Shown piece by piece: positions 39,751 to 50,882 of a stretch of DNA of 64,000 nucleotides. The notes below the pieces were generated by a model that was not told where the DNA came from, did no database searches, and saw only the letters and a program-made list of their open reading frames with translations. The stretch spans positions 434,001-498,000 of the forward strand of contig JAGKQI010000069.1 in NCBI GenBank assembly GCA_018806915.1, in the 5' to 3' direction. The position numbers and the translations under genes are program-made. The first letter of the stretch is position 1; each line of letters begins with the position of its first letter. The stretch comes from Phytophthora colocasiae (lineage: Eukaryota; Oomycota; Peronosporomycetes; Peronosporales; Peronosporaceae).

Positions 39751-41882
39751 TGTGGTGAAGTGGATTCAAATCAAACCGGATACGACGCAGAACGACCACG
39801 ATGATGGGTGACGTGCGACAGTGGTGCTACGATAAGGACAGGTCCCTGGAACTGGATACCTATTCTAGGGCGGACCCTAAGTTAGGACCCACTTGGCCTA
39901 GCTGACCTACGTTCGGATCCCACAGTTCTAAGTGCGGATCCGGTGGTCCTAAGTGCGGATCCGGCAATCCTAAGTGCGGATCCGGCAGTCTTAAGTGCGG
40001 ATCCGGCAGTCTTAAGTGCGGATCCGGCAGTCCTTAAGTGCGGATCCGGCAGTCCTTAAGTGCGGATCCGGCAGTCCTAAGTGCGGATCCGGAAGTCCTA
40101 AGTGCGGATCCTTTCAGATCCAAGATCCAAGATCCCAAGATCCTGTGGTGAAGTGGATTCAAATCAAACCGGATACGACGCAGAACGACCACGATGATGG
40201 GTGACGTGCGACAGTGGTGCTACGATAAGGACAGGTCCCTGGAACTGGATACCTATTTTAGGGCGGACCCTAAGTTAGGACCCACTTGGCCTAGCTGACC
40301 TACGTTCGGATCCCACAGTTCTAAGTGCGGATCCGGTGGTCCTAAGTGCGGATCCGGCAATCCTAAGTGCGGATCCGGCAGTCTTAAGTGCGGATCCGGC
40401 AGTCTTAAGTGCGGATCCGGCAGTCTTAAGTGCGGATCCGGCAGTCCTTAAGTGCGGATCCGGCAGTCCTAAGTGCGGATCCGGCAGTCCTAAGTGCGGA
40501 TCCGGAAGTCCTAAGTGCGGATCCTTTCAGATCCAAGATCCAAGATCCCAAGATCCTGTGGTGAAGTGGATTCAAATCAAACCGGATACGACGCAGAACG
40601 ACCACGATGATGGGTGACGTGCGACAGTGGTGCTACGATAAGGACAGGTCCCTGGAACTGGATACCTATTTTAGGGCGGACCCTAAGTTAGGACCCACTT
40701 GGCCTAGCTGACCTACGTTCGGATCCCACAGTTCTAAGTGCGGATCCGGTGGTCCTAAGTGCGGATCCGGCAGTCTTAAGTGCGGATCCGGCAGTCCTTA
40801 AGTGCGGATCCGGCAGTCTTAAGTGCGGATCCGGCAGTCCTTAAGTGCGGATCCGGCAGTCTTAAGTGCGGATCCGGCAGTCCTTAAGTGCGGATCCGGA
40901 AGTCCTAAGTGCGGATCCTTTCAGACCCAAGATCCAGATCCAAGACTCAGGATCCGGCATCCTCAAGATCCAAGATCCCAAGATCCAGATCCAAGATCCT
41001 CGGATCCTGAAGCCGGATCCTCAAGATCCAAGATCCCAATATCCAGATCCAAGACCCAGGATCCGGGATCCTCGAGATCCAAGATCCCAAGATCCGGGAT
41101 CCGAGACTCAGGATCCGGGATCCTCAAGATCCAAGATCCTAAGATCCAGATCCAAGATCCTCACGATCCAAGACATCGACGTAGTGGAGAAGTTGCAGGA
41201 GAGCCAGCATGATCCAAGATAGAGATTTGCGATGGAAAGATAGGGTACAAGATGAGGAACTGTATAACCATAAATCAGAGAGTCGAATTTACCTTCTAGT
41301 GCGCAAGTGGTTTTCTTCAGGACCTAAGACAAGGGAAGAGGATAGTGTATTGGCCTCCCCTTAGTCTTCCTGCAAGTTTCTTCGCCTACCTAGCTACAGC
41401 TAAGACCGGATCCCTGATTTGGCCGGCTTACCTTACGCTAGTGAAGACCCCGGATCCAACGGTGTTGATTGCTTAACCGCAGGATCCCTCGACCTCTCAA
41501 CACCCTCAAGACCAACCGCTACAGGAGGCGGCAAGCAAGACAGTAAAGGAAAGGAAAAGGAACCCCACAGCCACCAAGGCAACCCCGGATCCAAGGATCC
41601 ACAAGATCTTCGAGTCCAAGACCAAGATCCCCCCAACCAGGACCTGTGTGCAGGAATACCCACGCAAGTCCAACCTCCCAAGTCCCCGCCAAGGACGTTC
41701 AAGCCCTCACGCCTGTGTACAGTCTCCCGTTCCTGAGAGAGCAGATCCCGCCCACTGACGGGTACACAAGGTGAGCCTCAGCAACCCCACGGTTATCGGA
41801 GTACCCCCTCCGTTAGTCAGTGTCTGGGCGCCGTGTGTGAACGTTGGATCCCTGCTCATTCCAGCGGATCCACTACACCACA
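39751..41882 (+). repeat. Inner 3' LTR (2132 bp) with three copies of its 5' segment
   Basis: TGTGGTGAAGTGG occurs at 39751, 40144 and 40557, giving two extra tandem copies (393 and 413 bp) of the LTR's first segment before the full-length remainder (40557-41882). The GATCC-rich array (about 40920-41170) is much shorter than in the 5' LTR. It ends TACACCACA and is followed by CGGT. Confidence 0.92.
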
Positions 41883-41886
41883 CGGT

Positions 41887-42203
41887 CGTAGCCTTCAGCC
41901 GTCCGCTTCGTCCGTCCGTCCGTCCGTCCAACAGCCTCTGCTGCCCTTCGCTCGCCCAATGCCCTCTCCTTGGCAAATTGCGAACTGCCATCCCGTCGTA
42001 GCCTCCGTCCGTCACACTACGGGCCCTCCACGTGCTCACTTCTGGACCTCTCTCTGGAACCCACGGGAGGTATCTAACTGCGACCGAGGTACTTCAACCA
42101 CTCTGGTCGACTGCCCGTCTCCCGACGCCACTTCATCGTCACACGTCTCGTCCGTCATAGCGCCCAGCCGTTCGAATCCGTCCTTCATCGAGGATCCCTT
42201 ACA
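41887..42203 (-). repeat. Outer 3' LTR, right piece
   Basis: These 317 bp (CGTAGCCTTCAGCC to CCCTTACA) match 50566-50882, identical by my reading, completing a 768-bp LTR with the piece at 24226-24676. It contains a short GTCC tandem tract near 41910. Confidence 0.92.
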
Positions 42204-42219
42204 CGCCTTCTCCTCACTC
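42204..42219 (-). other. Polypurine tract of outer element (candidate)
   Basis: On the minus strand GAGTGAGGAGAAGGCG directly precedes the 3' LTR start (TGTAAGGG), the expected place for plus-strand priming. The following ~180 bp to the pol stop hold nothing recognisable. Confidence 0.6.
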
Positions 42220-42398
42220 AGGGTCTTCCACGATCCTGACGCTATCGAATAGTCGTTCGTATTGTTCAACAGATACCCATCGGCCTCCGTCGTCGTGTTC
42301 ATCGCCCGCAGGTTTGAGCTGGTACTCGAGTACGTAGTGCCCTGCCTTGACTTTCATCGTCGTCGCCTTCGTCGAACTTCCACCAAGACAACGTCCGA

Positions 42399-45300
42399 TT
42401 AGTCTCGCTCGTCCTGACCGTCCATTGCTGCTCGATCTCGTTTTGCGCCGCTAATTGCCTTGGTCGCGCCAACTGCCTTCGTCGCTGAGCTAGTAGTCGC
42501 TCTTGCCGTCGCGCTGCTCGTCCATGACTCGCACTCATCTTCGCACGCCAACTGCTCGTCGATATCTGCCGCCGTCTTCGCTAATAACGCGGCAGAATAA
42601 AAATACGTCACCAAAAATGAAACATGCGCCACAACCAACTCGCCATCTCCGTCCTGATCTTCACGCTTTAACAGAAAGTTATCGTAACCCGCAGGCTCAA
42701 CAATCCTCATCGGTCCAACCCACACGTGAACAAACTTTGATGCCTTTGCTCCCCGTGGTGGTCTGTACATCCACACTCGATCGCCAACTCGGAACTCTCT
42801 CCGTGCTCGTACGTTGCGGTTATAATACTTCGCCTGTCGCGCTTGTTCTCGTTCTCTCGCTTCTTGTGCACACTTGTAGCTAGATTCCATGGATGCCAAT
42901 AATCGCTTGTGATAACTCGGCAACTCACCAGCCTCCGTGACACTCGTTCCTCTTAGTAATTCGTTCGGTGAACGAAGCCGCCGTCCCATCATTAATTCGT
43001 TTGGAGACAACTGCACCGTCGAATGTCGTCCAGAATTGTACGCATATACTGCAAAATCCACCCATGTATCCCAGTCATGTTGTAAGTCGCTGTTCATGTA
43101 GATCGACACGCAATCCTTCCACGTCCGATGAAAACGCTCAACCAGCCCAATCATTTGTGGTCGATATGGTACAGGTGTAGTCTGCTCTGCCTGTAACATC
43201 ACCATTAGTTGATCAATAGCCTTCCCGGTCAATTCAGGGGCTCCGTCCGTAAGAAGTTCTCGAAATGCACCAAATTTCAACACCACATTGCGCATCAGAA
43301 ACTCTGCCACCTTCTCCGCCGTGTGTCTCTCCACCGTCGTCGCCACTGCATATCTCGTAACGTACTCGAGAGCTGCTATCACATACCGCTGTCCGCCGTC
43401 GCTCGTAGGTAGTGGCCCTGCCACATCCAACGCCCACCGATCACACACATCGCCTCCTTTTAAACTTCGTAATGGAGGAATGACCTCCTTCGGTCTCGCC
43501 TTCCTACTACCGCACTCTTGACATCCGCGCACCCATTGTTTAACCTCTCGCTGCAGATTCGGCCACCAATAGATCTGTGAGATCCGTCCAAAAGTATGGG
43601 GAGCCCGTTAATGCCCGGCCCACACTGAATCGTGACATTCCTTGAATACAACCGCCCATAGCTTTGGAGGTAGAATTACTCGTTCCCCTGCCGCCGTGCC
43701 GATCAATACCAATCCGTTTCGCTTCGTCACTCTCATTCCTCGATGTCTGCCCGCGTTTAACAGCTTCTTGACTAACTGACCCTTGCCCTGTGCTGCCACG
43801 ATCTCGTCGTCCGTTAGTTGTAGCGTCGGCTCCGTCGCTCGATGCTCTTCTCGTCTTTGCACAGCTGCGTCTCTCACAACCACCGTCTCTGGTGCACTGC
43901 TACCGACTCGTTCTTCGCTCGCTGTCTCGCCGTCGTCATACCGGGGCCGTAAAGGAGGAATCTGCTCCTTTGTCTGTCGTTCCTTCTCCGTGCGAGTCGG
44001 TTGTCGCCTAACCACCGTCCGTTTCTTCGTCGTTGGTTCCGTCGTCGTCCCCGGTTCTCGCCTTGTCCGTGTCGTTGGCCGCTTCGCCATATCATCAGAT
44101 GCACATGTACGTGGTATCACGTTCTCCACGTCTCGTTCAGCCGCCCGTCCGTCCTCACTCGTCTGCCTAGTGGCCGAAGTCCTGCCGTTCCGAGAGTTTG
44201 TCTGTTCCGACTCCGTTCTTGCGTCCGCACGTTCAGTGTCCGCACTCACCGTGTCACCAGGGGCTGGTGTTACTGCCCGCAACTCCGCTTCCAATTGCCG
44301 TAGTTTCTCCGCTCGCTGTGCTTCGGCCGCACGTCGCCTCGCACCCCTCGTTTGCGGTCGATTCATTGCCTGCTCGTCCTTCGCGCTCATCACCGTACTG
44401 CCGTCTAACGCCCTCGTATCTTGCGTCGCTTTACTGCCAGAAGACTGCCGCCGTCCACCGACTCTTGGTGCACCCGCCGTTCCTGTACCTGGCCGCTCAT
44501 CGCCCTTAGTGCCGGTACCCGTAGTCGCCGCCGTGGTCGCCGTCGCAGGAGCGATCTCCCCCGCACTTTCATCCATCGCAGCTAGCCGCCGCGCCGCTCT
44601 TTGTCTTGATTTTCGTCGTCGCCCGACCGCCGCCAATACCTTCGCCGCCACTGGAGCTCTAGACAGCGCATCCGCCACTACGTTTGTGCTACCAGGTCTA
44701 TAGACCACGTCAAAGTCGAACTCTTGTAAAGTTAGAGCCCATCGATGCAACTTGCCCGTCAACTCGGAGCTCGTCATCAACCACTTTAACGCTGCGTGGT
44801 CCGTCACAATGGTGAACCTTCGTCGATATAAGTAGGGTCTAAATAGCTTGATCGCCCAAACCACCGCGTAACACTCCAACTCCGTGATTCCGTATTTACT
44901 TTCCGTAGGGCTGTTGACCTTACTCGCATATGCAATGGGTTGCCACCCACGTCCGTCGTCTTGTAGCAAACACGCGCCCAAACCAACCGTACTAGCGTCC
45001 GTTTCCACTCGAAATGGCAACTGAAAATTAGGATACCGCAAGACTGGCTTCGTCGTCAGGATCTTCTTGACCGTTTCAAAGGCCTCTTCCTGCGCGTCTC
45101 CCCACTCCCATGCTACACTCTTACGCAACAACTTGGTCACTGGCGCCAACAGCGATCCAAAGTTCGGCACAAACCTCCTGTAGTAACCCGCCAAATGCAC
45201 GAAGCGCTTCGCTTCCTTCACGTCCTTCGGCCTTGGAAACTCTCGCACCGCCGTCACCAAACGCTCCAGAGGTTGTACACCGTCCGCACTCAACCGATGT

Positions 45301-47315
45301 CCCAGATATTCCATCGAAGTAGCTGCGAACACGCACTTCTTCAGCTTCAATGTCAGCCCTGCTGCCGCCAACCGCTCTAATACGCACGCCAACTCAATAA
45401 CGTGACGTTCAATACCGTCTCTAGTGTACACCACGATGTCGTCCAGATACACCAAGCAATTCGTCCATGTCAATCCGCGTAACACATGATTCATCATCCG
45501 TTGGAAAGTAGAAGGAGCGTTTGTCAAGCCAAATGGCATCCGCACAAACTGAAACAGCCCTTGTTTCGACGTAAACGCTGTCTTCTCTCGATCCGCCGCT
45601 GCTACCAAAATTTGCCAATATCCCGCTTTAAGATCAAGGGTCGTGAACAGTAACGCACCTCCCAACGCTTCCAGAGTTTTATCTATCCTGGGTAACGGGT
45701 ACACATCCTTTCGGGTAACCTTGTTCAAAGCCCGATAGTCCACGCAAAATCGCACTTCGCCGTCCTTCTTTCTAACCAATACGACCGGGAAGCCCCATGC
45801 TCCGTTGCCTTCCTCAATCACACCAGCTTGTAACATCTTGGTCACGTTCTCTTCGATAATCGCATCCTCCGTTTGTGCTTGCCGTCTTCGTTTCAACATA
45901 ATTGGCCGTGTTTCTCCCGTATCGATGTGGTGTTCCACGTCCAAAGCTGTTGCCGGTGGGCAATCACCCGTGTCCTTCGTCAACGTCCTGTACGCCCGTA
46001 GTAGTTTCAAGATCATCTCTCGACCATCTTTGTCGTCTACGCCAATGTTCACCGAGCTTTCGTCATCCAGAGGCGTTTCCGTATCGCCCAATTCGTCCAT
46101 CCATGAGAGTACACGATCTCTCTGTAGTGCTCCGTCTATCTCAAGCACCGACATGTCCTTATCGATAGGCACCCATACACCGAGCTCTCGCTTCGAAGGT
46201 AGACAAACTTTTTCATTACTTGAGTTTATCGCTGGTACCCACGCACGCCCATTCTGCACCTTCGTTACTGTCGCTGCTAGCATCACTGCTCCTGCCGCTT
46301 TCGTGGGAAGAAACACGCCTTGCTCGCCGCCCGCCGCTGCCACCGCCACGGATATTGGTGTCACCGCGTTTCCGTCCAACATGTGCCGTCGCGCCAACCG
46401 TACTGCCGCCACTCGTGCGTTTCCTCCGTCGTCATACGTCCGAAAGGGGATCGTCACCTTACGATCGTCCAGCGCGTAGCGAATCTCGTTTTTGTCGAAA
46501 TCCATAGTCGCTCCGTGCTCTCGCATAAAGTCCACGCCCAAAAGAAACTCGTCCGTGCACCCGTCCACGATGCCAGCGTCCACCGTGATAATCTCATTGA
46601 ACTCCGTGTGCAGTCGGAACCGCCATACGCCCACCACGTCGAGAAGAAAGCCTCCGACACCTTCTACGTAATCCACTGGGGCTACTCCGTTCACCCTGTC
46701 GCCGTATTGCATCCAGTCCGTTCCAGCGATAGTATACCGGGCTCCACTGTCCAGCTTTACTTGTCGACGCACACCACTCAACGTCACGTTCGTTGTCGGT
46801 AATCCGTCGCCCGCGCAGATATGCTCTTCCACATTATCCTCGTTCTTCTGCTCCTCGCCTGTTTCGGCACTGTGTTTCACCAAGTTCACGTGCGCTGTCT
46901 TCGTCGGGTCCACCGTCCGTGTCCTTCGCTTCCGTTGCGTGGCCAAGTCTCGCAGTGCATCTTGTGCTGCCGTCGTTCGTTCCCGTCGACGCGCTTCGCT
47001 ACAACGCGCAACTTCTTCTTGCACTTCCTGCCGCCGTCGTCGCTTCTCGGCCAACCGCTGAATCGCCTTCCGCCGTTTCACTTTCTTCCGCGCGTGTCGC
47101 CTGAGCAGCCGTGCTTGCCTCGCCGCTTCTTTCGTGTTGGTCACCGTGTGTTCGGTACTACTCACCACTGGTTCTCCGCTCCCGTCAGCATCCGTACTCT
47201 CGGCCAACATCGACTGTGCACTCCCAGCGTTGTTTGTGCCCGCCGTCGCTATCACCGTACTCACGGAGCCCACGTCCTTCGTCGTCACCGTTGCCGTGCC
47301 GCCTGTGACGTTCAT
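42399..47315 (-). pseudogene. Outer element pol: PR, RT, RNase H, INT (one nonsense codon)
   Basis: One frame runs from ATG 47315 to 42399, broken only by TAA at 43608-43610. After a basic N-terminal part come the aspartic protease (KLDSGARYT, ~46750; GVDFM further on), reverse transcriptase (FCVDYRALN, MPFGLTNAP, YLDD at ~45440), gypsy RNase H (VETDAS, TDHAALKWL, VADALSR, to ~44650), then an unusually long (~300-residue) low-complexity spacer. The integrase follows: His residues straddle the TAA, Cys pair CQEC, Asp in WALDVAG, Asp in LTDGAPE, Glu in GLVERFHRTW. It copies element RNA and integrates the DNA. Apart from the single stop it looks intact, consistent with recent insertion. Confidence 0.92.
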
Positions 47316-47318
47316 TCG

Positions 47319-47674
47319 TCATGCGCCTTCTCCAGTCTTGCCTTCGTCACCTCGCAGTGCGATGCTGGTTACTGCTGCGCCTTCTCCAGTTGGGAACTCG
47401 TCAGCACCATCTTCATCCTTCGTCACTTTCGCAGTGGCTCGCACATATCTTGCCGCAGCCATCGCTGGTCTCACCGTGGCCAAGTACAAGTCGGAACGCT
47501 CCTCGTCATACTCGCTCACGTCCTCATTCATCCGCTTCCTCACCTCGTCCACCTCGTCCTCCGCGTGCGCCAGGTTTCCCTCTCCACCCGCGTCTGTCTC
47601 CATTCGTCCGACGTCCGTCGTTTCTCCATCGTGTTGGGGATCTCGTACATTCCCCGGACGTCGCAGTCCCGCTC
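47319..47674 (-). other. Outer element gag-pol junction
   Basis: Between the gag stop and the pol ATG a 94-codon frame (47603-47319) is open in the pol frame and stops two codons before the pol ATG. It is acidic (KDEDGADEF) without domain features. It may be the start of pol if its stop is a mutation, or spacer. Confidence 0.4.
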
Positions 47675-50115
47675 CTACGCCCGGTGCTCGTTTCCCGAGG
47701 ACGCGTTACTCCGTTCTCCGCGTTGCTTCATGTAGGCGTCATTTCGCGTCCTTGCTTCGGTGTCAGGGCATTCTCTGGCGAAGTGTCCAAACTTCTGGCA
47801 CGCGTAGCACTTGATGCCGTTCGGGCACTGTCGGATGTGGTGACCCTTGTTCCCACAGTTGCTGCAAACGCTCTCTGCCTCATTCGTCTTCGTCCCGTGC
47901 CCATGTGTTCGTGTGTCTCGTCCTGTCGATCCACCACCCGATTGTCTATCCGTCGTCACCTGCAACACAGGAGCAGTGCTCTTCACCTTCCGTTTGGGCG
48001 CAGTCTCGTCCTCGCTGGATTCTTCGCGTCGTACCTTGGGCTTCTTCGTTCTCTTCTGCAGTTCCTTCTTCGCAGGAGCAGTCGTCCGTTTGCGTTCTTT
48101 CTTCCTTTTCGCCCAGTACCTCCGATTCCAGTACCGCCCAACTGGCTCTTCATACATTCCAGTGAACTTGTTCCATACTCCGACTGGGTTGGTGTAGAGC
48201 GTGAAGCCATCCGGATCCACGTCAGCCGTCGCCGCACTTGCCATATTCTCTTAAGCCGCAGGAGCTTAATCCCTCCAATTCCAGGCACCACCATGGTCGC
48301 TTGATTCGCACCCGTCACTTGAATTGGTACCGCCGCCGGTCCGTTCATATACGTCTGGCCAAGTTGCTGCATCCGTGGCGCCACAGTCTCCAACGGGTCG
48401 TTCAAGTCTCTCGCCTTCCGTACCGCTTGTTCCAAGGTCTTGGGCACGGGTGGCTGCTTCACCAACTGCCGCGTCACTCGATCAATTTCTCGGTAAAACT
48501 GCGCCAAGAACACCCTCTCTTCCACGTCGTTTCTCTCGGCTGCTTCTCTCAAGCCTGCTGCGAAGTCAGCATATGACTCTCCGTGGAACATCTTCCGTGA
48601 ATTCACTCGCCATTCCGCTTCGTCGAGGTTCACCGGTGGCCCGTATCGCTGTAGAAGGCCTTCCTTCAAATTCGTCCATGTCCGGTCTTCAGGTCGCAGA
48701 CGTCTGTCGTAATTCACCCACCATCGTGCAGCGTTATCCATGAGTTTGTTGCCGAGAATGAAATACAACGCATGGTCACTCCATTCACCTCGTCCGGACT
48801 CTTTCGCTCCCTGAAGCGCCAAATCTACGCGATCCACCCATGTCGACGCAGATACTCCGACTTCTGGTTTGAAGGACGGCAGCTCCAATTCCTTGACGCT
48901 TCTTCGTGAAGGTCTCCGGTCTCGCCGTTCTCGTCGATGTTCTCCTCGTTCCTGCTGCTGGTGCCGTCCACGTCGCCTGGCTTGCTCATGTCGTTCCCGA
49001 CCAACTCGACGCCTACGTCCACGCCGTTCCGTGCTTGCTCGTCGTACTCGTCGTCGACCGTCGTCCGATTCGTCGCTGCTGCCGATTGACTCAACGCTCG
49101 ACTTGCTGCTGGAAGCACTGCTCGATTCATCACTGGGAGGATAACTTCCGCGGTCACTTCCACGACATGACTCGTCCGAACTGCTGTCGTCTCCAGAGGA
49201 TGGGTCGCTGTCGCCTCCAGGTGCCGCTTGCCCACGTCGTTGAGATCGCGATCGCTGATGACTTCGTGCTCGTTCCGACCTTGCGTGGCTCCTTGGTCTT
49301 CGTTCTTCGTGTCGTCTCGCACTTCTGGCTCGCCGCGCCGAAACCGCGCGTCGTGGTCTTTCTGGATGGTCCCGTGGTATGGATTCTTCGTCTTGTCGCA
49401 CTTGTGGTTGGTGGGTTTCTCCTCGGTCGGAATGGCTTCGTAGCTGCGCTATCTCCACTTGCAGCCGCCGTATCACTTCTTCCAGGTTCTCCGGAGTGGC
49501 TCCCTGAGGCTCAAGATCTCCCGCCATGCCTTCTGATGGTTCTCCTACTGCTTGCGACGATACTCCTGATGCGTGTGTGCCTATTGCTGTGGCCGACTCT
49601 CGTGATGTTGTTCTTGGAGCCACCGTCTGTGCTGAGCCGCCGTCGTCCGTACGCCGTGTTATCTGCTTCCGTTTAAGTTGACCAGTACCGCGGCCACGCG
49701 TTGCCTTCGCTGCCTTTACCGTTCGTGAGGATCTCTTGGTCTCCGGAGTTTCTACGGGCCTGTCAACAGCTACTGATGCGTCGTCCGGGTCTGCTACTGG
49801 AGGGCTGCGTCGTGTTTGACTTCTCGTCCGTACTGGAGACGCTGATAGTTCGCTTACTGTCGGTGCCCGTTTCTCCTCAAGCAATACCGTGTTGTCCGAA
49901 TCATGATCGCCTTCACTTGGACCGCCAGCAAACTGTTCGTCGTCTAGTACCGCCTCGTGTGAATTTCGTTCGGCTCGTCCAGATGTCCCTCGTGGTAATA
50001 ACAACACCGTTCGTGTCTTGGTTCGACTCGTTGTTCTTGCCGTCTCCATTGTCTCGCTCATTCTCGTTCTTCGGGGTTTTCGTTGTCTAGAAAGCAGCCC
50101 CTGTATGACCACCAT
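47675..50115 (-). pseudogene. Outer element gag with zinc knuckles, one frameshift
   Basis: The frame opens at ATG 50115, whose A is the last base of the LTR. A ~380-residue low-complexity, Arg/Ser/Glu-rich N-terminal part precedes the capsid-like region (~48880-48300; VSASTWVDRVDLALQGAKE, NKLMDNAARWWVNY). Near 48250 the frame shifts and continues to 47675 with two CCHC knuckles (CSNCGNKGHHIRQC and CYACQKFGHFAREC, about 47770-47870). Gag forms the particle and binds RNA. The single shift could be a mutation; it lies upstream of the nucleocapsid part, so a programmed site is less likely. Confidence 0.88.
50097..50114 (-). other. Primer binding site of outer element (candidate)
   Basis: On the minus strand TGGTGGTCATACAGGGGC directly follows the LTR end. 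The leading TGG fits complementarity to a tRNA CCA end. It overlaps the first gag codons; tRNA identity not determined. Confidence 0.55.
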
Positions 50116-50882
50116 GTAACACGTCTACTATCACCTGCGTGCCGGCGGGTAGTATAGTTGTCCGTGCTTCGCTTACGTTTTCTCGCCTGGGTTCTCTTTC
50201 AACGTCCGTCCAACACTCGATGGCTCGGTTCACCGCGCCGGTACGCCACTCTTCAGTGTGCGTCCCTATTTATTATTATGCTCTACGTTCGTCCGCCCTA
50301 CAACTACTACTTCCCGGGACTGTACGATGGCACTACCTGCAGGTCGAACGACTTCGTGCCGAGATACTAAGCTGCTTGAACTGTACAACAACAGTGAGCT
50401 TCACGCTTCTCCACGTCCAACGACTATGAAGTAGCACGCCCCTTCACGTCCAACGACTGTGAGTCAACCCAGCTTCCTGCTACCCGTACAACAACGAGTT
50501 AGCACGCCACCTCTACACACAGCCTCGCCTGAGCCTAGTCCGCCGCGTCAGTCTCTCCGTTCGGTCGTAGCCTTCAGCCGTCCGCTTCGTCCGTCCGTCC
50601 GTCCGTCCAACAGCCTCTGCTGCCCTTCGCTCGCCCAATGCCCTCTCCTTGGCAAATTGCGAACTGCCATCCCGTCGTAGCCTCCGTCCGTCACACTACG
50701 GGCCCTCCACGTGCTCACTTCTGGACCTCTCTCTGGAACCCACGGGAGGTATCTAACTGCGACCGAGGTACTTCAACCACTCTGGTCGACTGCCCGTCTC
50801 CCGACGCCACTTCATCGTCACACGTCTCGTCCGTCATAGCGCCCAGCCGTTCGAATCCGTCCTTCATCGAGGATCCCTTACA
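50115..50882 (-). repeat. Outer 5' LTR (768 bp), intact
   Basis: On the plus strand it begins TGTAACACG and ends CCCTTACA; in element orientation it starts TGTAAGGG and ends GTGTTACA. It matches the split left LTR at 767 of 768 positions as I read it. Confidence 0.94.

Larger units (their letters stand above)
24677..41882 (+). mobile_element. Inner 17.2-kb Ty3/gypsy retrotransposon (plus), GGATCC-saturated
   Basis: The LTRs start TGTGGTGAAG and end TACACCACA; the 4-bp target duplication CGGT is at 24673-24676 and 41883-41886. Order: 5' LTR, gag with zinc knuckles, pol (protease, long disordered region, RT, two RNase H-like domains, integrase, chromodomain), a 21-bp minisatellite, a 3.2-kb antisense reading frame and a 3' LTR with duplicated 5' segments. 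GGATCC is extremely frequent throughout. Several stops and frameshifts make this copy non-autonomous as read. The chromodomain and dual RNase H suggest a distinctive oomycete gypsy lineage. Confidence 0.94.
24226..50882 (-). mobile_element. Outer Ty3/gypsy retrotransposon (minus), hosting a second element
   Basis: The left boundary is TGTAACACG at 24226 and the right boundary TTACA at 50882, flanked by the 4-bp duplication AGAT. Internal order on the minus strand, from right to left: 5' LTR (50115-50882), gag, pol (PR-RT-RNH-INT) and a 3' LTR that the inner element has split. Without the inner element and its duplication it is about 9.4 kb. The LTRs differ at one position by my reading, so insertion was recent. 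It disrupts CRN copy C. Confidence 0.95.

Noticed and set aside
43783..44703. 306-codon plus-strand frame opposite the pol spacer
   Set aside because: Antisense to the low-complexity spacer of pol, with no recognisable motif.
46821..48304. Plus-strand frames of 304 and 327 codons opposite outer pol and gag
   Set aside because: They are antisense to well-defined gag/pol frames; low-complexity composition follows from the codon bias of the real genes.
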